A program made the translations under genes and the position numbers. From an uncultured Clostridia bacterium (GTDB lineage Bacteria; Bacillota; Clostridia; TANB77; CAG-508): a stretch of DNA of 64,000 nucleotides. The notes under the pieces are model-generated. The model was not told the DNA's origin, searched no databases, and saw only the letters and a list, made by a program, of their open reading frames with translations. The stretch covers positions 62,001 to 126,000 of the forward strand of contig CAKPRG010000001.1 of assembly GCA_934182465.1 (NCBI GenBank), in the 5' to 3' direction. Position 1 is the first letter of the stretch. The number at the start of each line of letters is the position of its first letter. Positions 27,201 through 35,930 of this stretch are shown here, in pieces.

Positions 27201-28662
27201 TTCCTTTTTCTGCTACAAAATATACATCTCTAAACCAATGATCTGTAACACTAGCAATATATGGTACAAATGTGCTTACATCTTTATTTGTTGCTACAGT
27301 ATTTAAATCCGATTTTATGCTATCTATATATGATTTACATTCATCACATACAGAATCTAATGTACCATCTTTAGCTGCTGTACTACAATTTTCATTTTCT
27401 CTTGTGCAAGAAGATGGACTTGTAATTCCAGTTGTTTCAAATATTTCTTTTGCACTTAATCCTTTTATTGAATCTTGTTCTACAAAACTTCCAGATTCAG
27501 TTTTATATGCTGCATCTATTGATGCTTTTGTTTCGTGTAATAATATTGATACATCAGTATCAAATGCTGTTGCCAAATCAACAGCTAAATCTGGTGACAT
27601 ACTTGTTAAGTGTACTGCTAATAAAAATTCTATTGGCATTCCATATCTTGCTGTCCAACCATCTAAATTGTATGTAAAGGATCTACTTCTACCAAATCCA
27701 AGCATTGATTTTGATTCTATTGTCAATGTTTTTTGTTCAGCATCAACATCTATATCATATGATAAATCATTTTTTATTTTTAACACAAAATCGATTAAAT
27801 TTCTTGGTCCTCTACCATAACTTGCTCCTGCTTGTCCTACTCCATCATAACCAAGTAGTTTACTTAATATAGAATCATTTTCTCTATATATTCCTATTAA
27901 TCCATTTCCCCAACCTATATCGTCTCCGAACAATCCATATAAAAATGTTCCTAATGATGAAAAAGCTGTTTTAACATTTTTTTCAAAATTCTTACAACAA
28001 TATACATAATTATCGGAAATCAAATATGTTCTTATTACTTCACTATTTATATTTGTTATTTCTTTTGATGTTCTTCCAATTCCATTACTATCAATAAAAG
28101 CTTTGTTTTTATCTCCTCCATAGCCATTATAAGTTGCATTTGTTACTGGTGATGTTACAAATCCATAATTTTTTAAGTCATATCCCATATTTTCTAGATA
28201 GTTTGCAACACTTACTATATCTTCAGTTTCGACCATTGCTTCTGCATCACCTTCCCAGAACTTTGCAAGTGCAGCTCCTGCTTTATCTAGAAATTCATTT
28301 ATTTGTCCCATCATCACTCCTGGGAGCATTAATAAAAACATTATTATGCCTATCATTGCTATTATAAATAATATTATTAAAGCTGCAATTGCTAAATATG
28401 GTAAAATCGGAGCAAGTAAAGACATTAATTTGGTCGAGCCCATTTTTGTAAGTACTTTCTGAGCACCTTCTTTTTTCACTCTTTCCGCGACTCTTTTATT
28501 TATTTGCTCTCTTGCTTGATCTTTAACAACATTGCTTTTGGAACCACTCTGCTTACTACTTTGAAGTGCACTTTCGTCTTGATTTTCCTCTTCACTAGAA
28601 TTTGCCTCTTCCGGCATTACATCATTTGCATTGTCCTCATTTTCTTCATCTAAGTAATACAT
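24202..28662 (-). CDS. Giant membrane-anchored peptidoglycan hydrolase 1 (NlpC/P60 plus GH24-like)
   Basis: A 1486-residue protein. An acidic cytoplasmic head (residues 1-80) is followed by a membrane hairpin (about 85-125), a long extracytoplasmic body with a Cys-rich patch (SPSSCTRENENCSTAAKDG), an NlpC/P60 or CHAP-type domain (Cys900 in HIDCSSFVSW, His971 in HGHVQFI), a beta-rich segment (SPITGEIIEAG) and a C-terminal domain resembling T4-type lysozyme GH24 (YIEGG with a likely catalytic Glu, and LIKRRKSEW near the end). Peptidase plus muramidase resembles CwlT/VirB1-type proteins of Gram-positive conjugation systems, which open the wall for the secretion channel. It shares most of its length with the protein at 31073-35908. 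Confidence 0.85.
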   Translation of the reverse strand: MYYLDEENEDNANDVMPEEANSSEEENQDESALQSSKQSGSKSNVVKDQAREQINKRVAERVKKEGAQKVLTKMGSTKLMSLLAPILPYLAIAALIILFIIAMIGIIMFLLMLPGVMMGQINEFLDKAGAALAKFWEGDAEAMVETEDIVSVANYLENMGYDLKNYGFVTSPVTNATYNGYGGDKNKAFIDSNGIGRTSKEITNINSEVIRTYLISDNYVYCCKNFEKNVKTAFSSLGTFLYGLFGDDIGWGNGLIGIYRENDSILSKLLGYDGVGQAGASYGRGPRNLIDFVLKIKNDLSYDIDVDAEQKTLTIESKSMLGFGRSRSFTYNLDGWTARYGMPIEFLLAVHLTSMSPDLAVDLATAFDTDVSILLHETKASIDAAYKTESGSFVEQDSIKGLSAKEIFETTGITSPSSCTRENENCSTAAKDGTLDSVCDECKSYIDSIKSDLNTVATNKDVSTFVPYIASVTDHWFRDVYFVAEKGTDVILNDSQYEEKTKERWTDYESEKDENGNVISYTLYRLNDDGTYGDKWNGTKEEADKQGIKVAKKAKTNKIEDIAEDGTMQDGGFLKSDYWAAYKYQETQDSWTQYAGQAEDGGDAAGLSNPDNIYYKLGVSSNVTQIQDAQRGVTNTKIKQIFSTNKYYMYDGTKQRAELIEKDREKTKNKRKNDNTENDARDPNLIGTFSVTRDSLTAFNILKNMNTFDSDSIYRDFKELIVELNYFDKEDLTAEPTDTWEWPIPEAGSGGWPVRRFEKSEDVYGTLIDSKVNLDNLKATAEASVNVKGSGRANAPITDNKPTKNNANSQQSLVEEKNVELQSIDGTLGNTTSIAKQLEATGSIGSGATGPTGSGSDTKYHKGTLLETGTACWQEIVNGGYVYWKEGTPIPPVGTGHIDCSSFVSWILYEYGYDDFGGGQHCTGDFMTQDYKTAYGWEIIDVAAGENCKDKLQAGDILVRDDGGGEGAHGHVQFIYSIEPDGTVLTYDCGDTSHWVKENENGYASDFYADSRPGRIIRIENPQNNGETYEGYEPYQDVVSPITGEIIEAGKTNIKNIQTGVDEEVGYVKIRALEKADMESYFNIDKEGYEGYKYFYEEYEQAGVKGYILYIEGFDLRTVDESLTLQKNDETIWENGEDNVRNSYTKNKYDDVLSADIKEALEEKEKKREEALATVLTSDGKLFVKEGTVLGKTYTDGDVEKADNSNGNDGTNDIPDDAVERPGIKDIPEEKRKVKNVNNGEEVDAPNGNYIRLILRSNEDGAEATQNKDSIIENVEDYLELDDGSENMQELDMEKFLYWLGVYIEGGDLDSTGTKSIAKVLGQGDNHITHFFGLTECEDDLDRKLGYAGWSTAAGQEKDLTELVDVFLALIEEQKASIKKELGEDISDGYLQAFISVLHNYGNLTNRGTTYKANKQVSEGEWTAYSGRFAEALIKRRKSEWKIITEGRYTKAYDNPDEDLEFTSETPFTDWCKEHGVTNIQVKTVE

Positions 28663-28691
28663 ATTTTACTCCTCTATTGTTTCGATTTTAT

Positions 28692-30149
28692 CTATGGTGC
28701 AATTTTATTATATAAGCTTTTCATTGTATTAAATACTTTAACATTCCAATCTGGATCACTAGCATATCTAGTATTTACTGCTTTTATGGTATTCCCATTA
28801 TAATAACTTCCAATTGCCTTTTGTCCATCATAAATACTTGTTCCAAATGGATTTAAATAATATTTAACTAAAACTTGTGCCACTGTTTCTATACCTTTTG
28901 AATATGTATCAAAAGAAAATGACATATTATATGGATCAGAATCATATGAACCATACCCAAATAAATTATTTTTATTTTGTGCTATTGTTGAATTTCCCCA
29001 TGCACTTTCATGTATTCCTATTGCTGCAACAAACAATCCATTTATATTATATTTTTGTTCAACATTGTAAAATGTTTCAGCATTTTGCTCAAAAATTTTT
29101 CTTGTATCTCTTGAATTATTTGAAAAAATTTCTTTATAATCATCTAATGTTAATCCTGTTTTTTCGTTCATATTCATATTTTCATTAACATTTATTACAA
29201 CTTTTTGTCTTCTACATTTGTTCTCAATATCTGGTGATGTATTTGCAGAAACGAAATTATCTTTTTTGGCATATCCAATATAGTCAAAAATTTGAACTTT
29301 ACACCAATCTCCTTCTATATCCAGTAATTTTACATCATAATATTTTACTATAATTCCTATTACTTCTGAACTTTCGTTCATTTCTTTATATAAAGTTGTT
29401 TGATCTTTTGCATAAATTAAATCATCAATATGTATTTTTTGTTCAGCCAAAAATTCATTTGTTCCAACATCAATTTTTTGTGTTATTGGATTTTCTATTG
29501 TTTGTATTCCTATAATAGTATCATTCATTACTGATGAATTTGCATATGTTCTTATATATGAAACTTCTTCTGTTCCTAAAACACCAGCTTGTGTTACTAC
29601 TTGTTCATCTTTTGGCAATTTTGCATTTTCATAATACTCTGTTTGAAAATCAACTTGTCTCTGCATTGTAAGTAATTCTTTTGTTTCTGTTGTATTTATG
29701 TTATCTGTAAGAACTTGTTGTAAATTTATAGCATCATTATTTTTTTCATATGTACCAACAATTTGCTTTGGTGCATTTTCTATATTACTTTCATCTTCTT
29801 TTGCAAATATATAATTACTTGAAAACATTGTTATTCCAAGCAAAGCTACAGCTGTACACATTACTATACTTAATGGATCTCTTTCTAAAAAAACATCTTT
29901 TATTCTAAATCTAGGTGTATTTTTCGTATTTCTTTGTTTTATATTTTTATCTAAAATATTTTTACTTTTTGTGGTATTATTTGTCTTTTTTTTCTTGCCT
30001 TTTAGATGTTGTTTTTCATTTATTTGTTCTTGAATTTGCTGATTTTTAATTTTTTCTAATTCCTTAAAAACCTCTGGAAGAGCTTTATTTGACATATTAT
30101 TTTGTATATTATTATTTATATTTACTTTTTTATTTTCATTTTTATTCAT
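28692..30149 (-). CDS. Anchored endo-beta-N-acetylglucosaminidase (GH73) with SH3-like domain
   Basis: A 485-residue protein. A basic, Asn/Lys-rich cytoplasmic N-terminus (about 1-95) is followed by one membrane helix (about 100-118), a linker, an SH3-like segment (KDQTTLYKEMNESSEVIGII ... WCKVQIFDYIGYAKKDNF) and a C-terminal GH73 glucosaminidase domain with likely catalytic Glu in AAIGIHESAWGNS, followed by NNLFGYGSYD. It would cleave glycan strands at the outer membrane face. It sits between the two giant hydrolases in the same direction, so it belongs to the wall-opening set of this locus. Confidence 0.88.
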   Translation of the reverse strand: MNKNENKKVNINNNIQNNMSNKALPEVFKELEKIKNQQIQEQINEKQHLKGKKKKTNNTTKSKNILDKNIKQRNTKNTPRFRIKDVFLERDPLSIVMCTAVALLGITMFSSNYIFAKEDESNIENAPKQIVGTYEKNNDAINLQQVLTDNINTTETKELLTMQRQVDFQTEYYENAKLPKDEQVVTQAGVLGTEEVSYIRTYANSSVMNDTIIGIQTIENPITQKIDVGTNEFLAEQKIHIDDLIYAKDQTTLYKEMNESSEVIGIIVKYYDVKLLDIEGDWCKVQIFDYIGYAKKDNFVSANTSPDIENKCRRQKVVINVNENMNMNEKTGLTLDDYKEIFSNNSRDTRKIFEQNAETFYNVEQKYNINGLFVAAIGIHESAWGNSTIAQNKNNLFGYGSYDSDPYNMSFSFDTYSKGIETVAQVLVKYYLNPFGTSIYDGQKAIGSYYNGNTIKAVNTRYASDPDWNVKVFNTMKSLYNKIAP

Positions 30150-30246
30150 ACATTCTCCCCCTTTTTTGCAAATTCATTTATAATTCTACCTATTTTAACA
30201 TATTTATTGTACCTTATTTATCATTTTATAGCAATAGCAAAATGAG

Positions 30247-30291
30247 GAAAAAAAAGAACTAAGATGTATTTTTCATCTAAGTTCTTTTTTT
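30247..30291. terminator. Terminator downstream of the small anchored protein gene at 30309
   Basis: Arms AAGAACTTAGATG / CATCTAAGTTCTT with flanking A and T runs. It divides the secretion operon from the GH73-giant 1 unit. Confidence 0.85.
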
Positions 30292-30308
30292 ATTCGTTAA
30301 TTATTTTT

Positions 30309-31007
30309 CTATTCTTCTGAAGTATATACTTTTCCACTTTTTGGAATTAGATTTTGTTCTTCTTCTTGGAATTTTTGAATTTCTTCTTGTTCCTTAGTCT
30401 TTTCAGATTTTTCTTTTTCTATTAAGTCTGAGCTTACAGCCGTATCATAACTAATTGAAGTTTTATTTTCTGATTTTTCTTTTAATACATTTGTATTAAA
30501 AATTATTTCATCATTATCTTTATATGTTATTGTTAAATATACTGAAACATATTCTTTTGAAGATTTTATTGTTGTCCCCATAACTCCATATGTATCTAAA
30601 ACTAAATCTGTTCCAGATAATTTTTTAATATAGTTTATAAATACTTCAAAATCTTCAAATGATTCATATCCTAATTCTATATATATAGTATTTTTATATT
30701 TTTTATAATACTTATTTAATTCTTTTGCATCTAATTCTTTACATTCCTTATAATATTTTGGAAGTAAATTATTAGCAAAATTGTAATATGTTTTTGATAT
30801 TATTTCTGTATCTAAATTTCCTTTATATTCTTTAATTAATTTATACATATCGTTTGGAATTTGTGTTCCATCTCCCATGTTATCTTCAACATTAATGTCT
30901 TTTAGTTTATCCATTGCTTTATATGCAGAATTATTAAATAATATAACTATCATCAAAATTAATAAAAGCAATAAAATTAAAATTAAGATTTTTATTTTTT
31001 TCTTCAT
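30309..31007 (-). CDS. Small anchored protein following giant hydrolase 2
   Basis: A 232-residue protein with one very hydrophobic N-terminal helix (KILILILLLLLILMIVIL), an extracytoplasmic domain of about 150 residues, and a Glu/Lys-rich tail. It resembles the protein at 23607-24191 in size, layout and central motif, and also stands directly downstream of a giant hydrolase. I infer duplication of a giant-plus-small-partner cassette. No enzymatic motif is visible. Confidence 0.7.
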   Translation of the reverse strand: MKKKIKILILILLLLLILMIVILFNNSAYKAMDKLKDINVEDNMGDGTQIPNDMYKLIKEYKGNLDTEIISKTYYNFANNLLPKYYKECKELDAKELNKYYKKYKNTIYIELGYESFEDFEVFINYIKKLSGTDLVLDTYGVMGTTIKSSKEYVSVYLTITYKDNDEIIFNTNVLKEKSENKTSISYDTAVSSDLIEKEKSEKTKEQEEIQKFQEEEQNLIPKSGKVYTSEE

Positions 31008-31038
31008 ATAAAATTTATTCCTTTCTTTTGCTCATCCT

Positions 31039-31070
31039 ACCAAATGTAATTATTAAAAATTACATTTGGT
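31039..31070 (-). promoter_or_regulatory. Intercistronic hairpin after giant hydrolase 2
   Basis: A perfect 12-bp stem (ACCAAATGTAAT / ATTACATTTGGT) with an 8-base loop lies 3 bases after the stop codon. It is not followed by a U-run, so it may act as an mRNA processing or stability element rather than a terminator. Confidence 0.5.
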
Positions 31071-31072
31071 GG

Positions 31073-34000
31073 TTAAGCATCTCCAATTCTAAATAATTTT
31101 CTTATGTCTGCATATATATGTTTATTATTATTCATATTGTATTCTAGTAATGCTAAAGCTCCTACATTTGCTCCTTCACCATATTTTGCTGGTTGTTTTG
31201 TTCTAATCCAACTCTCTACTTCTGTAAAAGCTCCTGTAATTATATCTTTACCTAATACATATTGTGATTCCCATCTTGGTGCTAATGAACCACATGAAGA
31301 ACCAATTGTCATTGCTTTAGATAATAAAGCTTTTATTATTGCTTCATCATCCATTGATTGGTTAATAACATTTTTCCAACCTTTATTTGGTCCCCAGTTC
31401 TTTAATGAAGCATATGTTCCTTGTGCTACTAATGATTTATCTGTTAACCAATCTAGACCGTCGCTTTCAATCCAACCCTTGTATTCAACTTCGTAGAAAT
31501 ATTTCATTTGTAACTCTAAGAATTTATCTGTATCTTGCTGATTTACACCCCACCAAGCTTGTTGTAATTCTGAAAGATGTGCTGCTATATCTCCTGATGA
31601 ATATGATGTAAATGCACTTAATGCTGAACAGAATGTTGGATCTTCTTCAACTAACCATTTACATAGTTCTGGTATATTATTACAACTACTTCCATATGAT
31701 GTCCATTGTGCAAATCCACAAGCTACTTCACTTGGTCCAGATACTGTACCACAAGCACCAGCACCTTCGTGTGATGCAACACCTTTTTCTCCAATTCCTC
31801 CTGATTCATAAGGTAACCAATAGTAGAATTCCCAATCTACTTCTACTTTTTTCTCACCATCTGTAATCTCTAAATAGTCTTCAACATTTTCTATAATTGA
31901 ATCTTTATTTTGTGTTGCTGTTGCTCCATCTTCATTTGATCTTAATATTAATCTTATGTAGTTTCCATTTGGTGCTGGAACATCTTCTCCATCTTGATTT
32001 TTTACTGTTTTCTTATCTTCTGGTATATCTTTTATTCCTGGTCTTTCTACTGCATCATCTGGTATATCTTCTTTTTTAGAATCATCGTTTGTTTTATGAG
32101 TTGAACTTCCACTTTCTGTAGCATCTTCTGTATCACCATCTGTATATGTTTTTCCAAGTACTGTACCTTCTTTTACAAATAATTTACCATCAGATGTTTT
32201 TATTGTTGCTAAAGCTTCCTCTCTCATTTTTTCTTTTTCTTCTAGTTCTGCTTTTATATCTGGTGAAAGTACATCATCATATTCATTTTTTGTATAACTA
32301 TTTCTTACATTGTCTTCACCATCATCCCAGATTGCTTCGTCTCCAGTTTGTAAATTTAAAGATTTATCTACAATTCTTAAATCAAATCCTTCAATATATA
32401 ATATATATCCTGTTACTCCAGCTCTATCGTATTCATCATAAAAATATTGATATCCTTCATAACCTTCTTGATCTGTATTAAAGTAAGAATCTAAATCTGC
32501 TTTTTCTAAAGCTCTTATTTTTATATAACCTACTTCTTCATCTACACCAGTTTGTACATTCTTTATTTTTGTTTTTCCTGCTTCTATTATTTCTCCTGTA
32601 ATTGGACTTACCACATCTTGATATGGCTCATATCCTTCGTATGTTTCTCCTGTTGTTTGAGGATCTTCGATTCTAATTATTTTTCCTGGTCTTGAATCAC
32701 TTTTTGAAAATCCACTTGCATATCCTTTTATATTATCTTTTACCCAGTGGCTTGAAGCACCACAGTCATAAGTCATTACTGTTCCGTCTGGTTCAATTGA
32801 TAAAATAAATTGAATATGTCCATTGTTTGCACCATCATCTCTTACAAATAAATCTCCTGGTTGAAGTTGTGAACTACAATCTTCTCCTGCACCAACTGCT
32901 ATTTCTTGCCATCCATATGCTTCATTCCAATTTGTATTATAGAAATCTTGTGTACAATGTTGTCCACCTTTAAAATCTTCATATCCATATTCGTATAATA
33001 CCCAAGATACATATGAACTACAATCTACTGTTTTACCTCCTGTTATTGGAATACTTGCACCAGCATATGAATATCCACCATCATTTACTATGTATTCCCA
33101 ACAAGCTGTTGCTGTTTCTATTAAAGATCCTTTATGGAATTGTTCACTACTTCCACTTCCTGTTGGTCCTGTTGTTCCTGCACCTAAAGTGCCTGTTGCT
33201 TCTAATTGATTTTTTATAGATATTTCACTATTTCCTAAAGTTCCTTTAATATTTTGTAAATCTTTTGATTTTTCTGTTTCAACATAAGATTCTGCTTTAC
33301 CTTTTTTTGTATCATCATCTTTCTTATCATCATTTTTCTTGTCATCAGTCTTTTTATCATCAGTCTTCTTATTGTCATTTTTCTTATCGTTGTCTTTTTT
33401 CTTGTCGTTGTCTTTTTTCTTGTCGTTGTCTTTTTTCTTATCGTTGTCTTTTTTCTTGTCGTTGTCTTTTTTCTTGTCGTTGTCTTTTTTCTTGTCATTC
33501 TTTTTATCATCTTTTTTATTTTGATCTTCTGTTGAACTTGCTTTTCCACCTTCAGAATTTGACTTACCACTACCTTTTAAATCCATTTTTGCTTTAGTTG
33601 ATTCTTTTAAATTGTCTAAGTTTACTTTTGAATCTATTAGAGTTCCATATACATCTTCTGATTTTTCAAATCTTCTTACTGGCCATCCTCCTGATCCTGT
33701 TTCTGGTATTGGCCATTCCCATGTATCTGTTGGTTCTGCTGTTAAATCTTCTTTATCAAAATAATTTAATTCTACTATTAATTCTTTAAAATCTCTATAT
33801 ATTGAATCAGCATCAAAAGTATTCATATTAGTTAATATATTAAATGCTGTTAAAGAGTCTCTTGTTACAGAAAATGTTCCTATTAAATTTGGATCTCTTG
33901 CATCATTTTCTGTATTATCATCATCTCTTTGACCTTCTGTTTTCTTTCTGTCTGCTTCTATTAATTCAGCTCTTTGTTTTGTTCCATCATACATATAATA

Positions 34001-35908
34001 TTTATTTGTTGAGAATATTTGTTTTATTCTAGCATTTGTTTCTCCTCTTTGAGCATCTTGTACTTGAGTTACATTATCTTGTGTATTTATTTTAAAATAA
34101 ATATTGTCAGCTACACTTTCATCTAAGTCTGCACCTTCGCCACCATCTTGTGCTTGTGAACTATATTGTTGCCAACTTCCTGAAGTTGAGCCAAATTCAT
34201 ACGCCATCCAAATGTTGCCATCAAAAGTGCCATCTTCTAATTTTCCTTCTTCTTCTAATTCTGTGGCAGTTTTAGTTACTGGTTTTTTTGCAACTTTAAT
34301 TCCTTGCTTGTCTGCTTCTTCTTTAGTTCCAGTCCAAAGCTCTCCATAACTACCATCATCATTTATTCTATATAATTTATATGAAATAACATTTCCATCT
34401 GCATCTTTTTCTGCTTCATAATCTGTCCAACGTTCTTTTGTTTTTTCTTCATATGCTTCATCATTTTGTACAAATTTTGTACTATTATCTGCTACAAAAT
34501 ATACATCTCTAAACCAGTGATCTTTTACTCTAGAAATATATGGTACGAATGTATTAAATTCTCCTGTATCAACTTTATCTAAATTAGATTTTATTGCGTT
34601 TACAAAAGCCTCACATTCATCACATGCAGAATCTAAATCACCATTTTTAGCAGCTGTACTACAATTTACTTCTCCTCTTGTACAAGAAGATGGACTTGTC
34701 AAACTTGTCTCTTCAAATGCTTTTTTTGCACTCATTCCACTAATTGTACCAGATTCAATGAAGTCTCCTGTTGAAGTTTTATATCCTGCAACAATTTCTG
34801 TTGCACTTTCATGTAATAGAATTACAACTTCTGTATCAAAGGCTGTTGCTAAATCCATTGTTAAATCTGGTGACATACTTGTTAAATGTACTGCTAATAA
34901 AAATTCTAGTGGCATACCATATCTTGCTGTCCAACCATCTAATTGATATGTAAAAGTCTTACTTTGACCTAGCCATAAAAATCCAGATTTAGTTGTTATA
35001 TCTAATTTTTTTGCATCTGGATCTACAGATATATCATAACTTTTTAATACACCATTTCTCCAATCTTTACCTTGTTCTCCTGCTATAGAATCTTTCCACC
35101 ATAATATTCCAGTTTGACTTTCTTTATAAATACCTATTAAGCCTTCGCCCCAATTATTCCTATTACCAAATAACCCTGATATAAAATTTGTTATTGATGA
35201 AAAAGCATCTTTTACATTATGTGTAAAATTTCTACATAAATATACATAATTATCTGAAATTAAATATGTTCTAAGAACTTCACTATTTATATTTGTAACT
35301 TCCTTTGCAGTTCTTCCTATACCATTACTATCTATAAAAGCATTTTTTGCTTCACCTTCATAACCATCATATGTTGCACTTGTTACAGGCTCAGTTACAA
35401 ATCCATAATTTCGTAAATCGTATCCCATATTTTCTAAGTAATTTGCTACACTTACTATATCTGCATCTGTTACTCTAGCTTCTGCTGCACCATTCCAAAT
35501 TTCATTTAATTTTTGTGCTGCAGCTCCAAAAAATTGTTTTATTTGTCCCATCATAACTCCTGGAAGCATTAACAAAAACATTATTATACCTATCATTACT
35601 ATAATAAATAGTATTATTAAAGCTGCAATGGCTAAATATGGTAATATTGGTGCTAATAAAGACATCAACTTGGTTGAACCCATTTTTGTAAGTACTTTTT
35701 GAGCACCTTCTTTTGTCAGTCTCTTTTGAACTCTATCTTTAATAGCTTCTCTAGCTACATCACTTGTATTACTCGTACTTTGTTTTACATCTTCATTTGA
35801 TGAGCCACTTTCACTTTCACTATTTCCATTATCTTCTGGTACATTGCCTCCGCCATCAACATTATCATTATCATTATCATCTGTAGGTTCATTATCTAAA
35901 TAAAACAT
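31073..35908 (-). CDS. Giant membrane-anchored peptidoglycan hydrolase 2 (NlpC/P60 plus different lysozyme-like domain)
   Basis: A 1611-residue paralogue of the protein at 24202-28662. Order: acidic head, membrane hairpin (about 88-125), shared extracytoplasmic body, a lysine/aspartate repeat linker (KKDNDK units, about residues 806-842), an NlpC/P60-type domain (Cys963 in DCSSYVSW, His1031 in NGHIQFI), the shared SPITGEIIEAG segment, and a C-terminal domain unrelated to that of giant 1. The last domain has WLPYESGG with a likely catalytic Glu and ACGFAQWTSYG, resembling phage-tail lysozyme or transglycosylase folds. The two giants therefore combine the same peptidase with different glycan cleavers. 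It follows the VirB8-like genes and is probably in the main secretion operon. Confidence 0.85.
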   Translation of the reverse strand: MFYLDNEPTDDNDNDNVDGGGNVPEDNGNSESESGSSNEDVKQSTSNTSDVAREAIKDRVQKRLTKEGAQKVLTKMGSTKLMSLLAPILPYLAIAALIILFIIVMIGIIMFLLMLPGVMMGQIKQFFGAAAQKLNEIWNGAAEARVTDADIVSVANYLENMGYDLRNYGFVTEPVTSATYDGYEGEAKNAFIDSNGIGRTAKEVTNINSEVLRTYLISDNYVYLCRNFTHNVKDAFSSITNFISGLFGNRNNWGEGLIGIYKESQTGILWWKDSIAGEQGKDWRNGVLKSYDISVDPDAKKLDITTKSGFLWLGQSKTFTYQLDGWTARYGMPLEFLLAVHLTSMSPDLTMDLATAFDTEVVILLHESATEIVAGYKTSTGDFIESGTISGMSAKKAFEETSLTSPSSCTRGEVNCSTAAKNGDLDSACDECEAFVNAIKSNLDKVDTGEFNTFVPYISRVKDHWFRDVYFVADNSTKFVQNDEAYEEKTKERWTDYEAEKDADGNVISYKLYRINDDGSYGELWTGTKEEADKQGIKVAKKPVTKTATELEEEGKLEDGTFDGNIWMAYEFGSTSGSWQQYSSQAQDGGEGADLDESVADNIYFKINTQDNVTQVQDAQRGETNARIKQIFSTNKYYMYDGTKQRAELIEADRKKTEGQRDDDNTENDARDPNLIGTFSVTRDSLTAFNILTNMNTFDADSIYRDFKELIVELNYFDKEDLTAEPTDTWEWPIPETGSGGWPVRRFEKSEDVYGTLIDSKVNLDNLKESTKAKMDLKGSGKSNSEGGKASSTEDQNKKDDKKNDKKKDNDKKKDNDKKKDNDKKKDNDKKKDNDKKKDNDKKNDNKKTDDKKTDDKKNDDKKDDDTKKGKAESYVETEKSKDLQNIKGTLGNSEISIKNQLEATGTLGAGTTGPTGSGSSEQFHKGSLIETATACWEYIVNDGGYSYAGASIPITGGKTVDCSSYVSWVLYEYGYEDFKGGQHCTQDFYNTNWNEAYGWQEIAVGAGEDCSSQLQPGDLFVRDDGANNGHIQFILSIEPDGTVMTYDCGASSHWVKDNIKGYASGFSKSDSRPGKIIRIEDPQTTGETYEGYEPYQDVVSPITGEIIEAGKTKIKNVQTGVDEEVGYIKIRALEKADLDSYFNTDQEGYEGYQYFYDEYDRAGVTGYILYIEGFDLRIVDKSLNLQTGDEAIWDDGEDNVRNSYTKNEYDDVLSPDIKAELEEKEKMREEALATIKTSDGKLFVKEGTVLGKTYTDGDTEDATESGSSTHKTNDDSKKEDIPDDAVERPGIKDIPEDKKTVKNQDGEDVPAPNGNYIRLILRSNEDGATATQNKDSIIENVEDYLEITDGEKKVEVDWEFYYWLPYESGGIGEKGVASHEGAGACGTVSGPSEVACGFAQWTSYGSSCNNIPELCKWLVEEDPTFCSALSAFTSYSSGDIAAHLSELQQAWWGVNQQDTDKFLELQMKYFYEVEYKGWIESDGLDWLTDKSLVAQGTYASLKNWGPNKGWKNVINQSMDDEAIIKALLSKAMTIGSSCGSLAPRWESQYVLGKDIITGAFTEVESWIRTKQPAKYGEGANVGALALLEYNMNNNKHIYADIRKLFRIGDA
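33383..33490 (-). repeat. 18-bp tandem repeat, six units, coding (KKDNDK)n
   Basis: Six consecutive 18-bp units (plus-strand form CTTGTCGTTGTCTTTTTT, two with A for G at position 4) encode a charged linker inside giant hydrolase 2. Flanking, more degenerate units extend the lysine/aspartate tract. The other giant has no such tract. Confidence 0.9.
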
Positions 35909-35930
35909 GGCCTCACCTCTTTCTCTTAAA

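Noticed and set aside
24924..28367. Long open frames antisense to giant hydrolase 1
   Set aside because: They are Leu/Phe/His-rich shadows of the real coding strand, without ribosome binding sites or recognisable domains. The same holds antisense to giant 2, VirB6-like B and VirB4.
33383..33490. CRISPR-like tandem repeat
   Set aside because: Units are 18 bp, directly adjacent without spacers, and in frame with a large gene, so this is a coding repeat.
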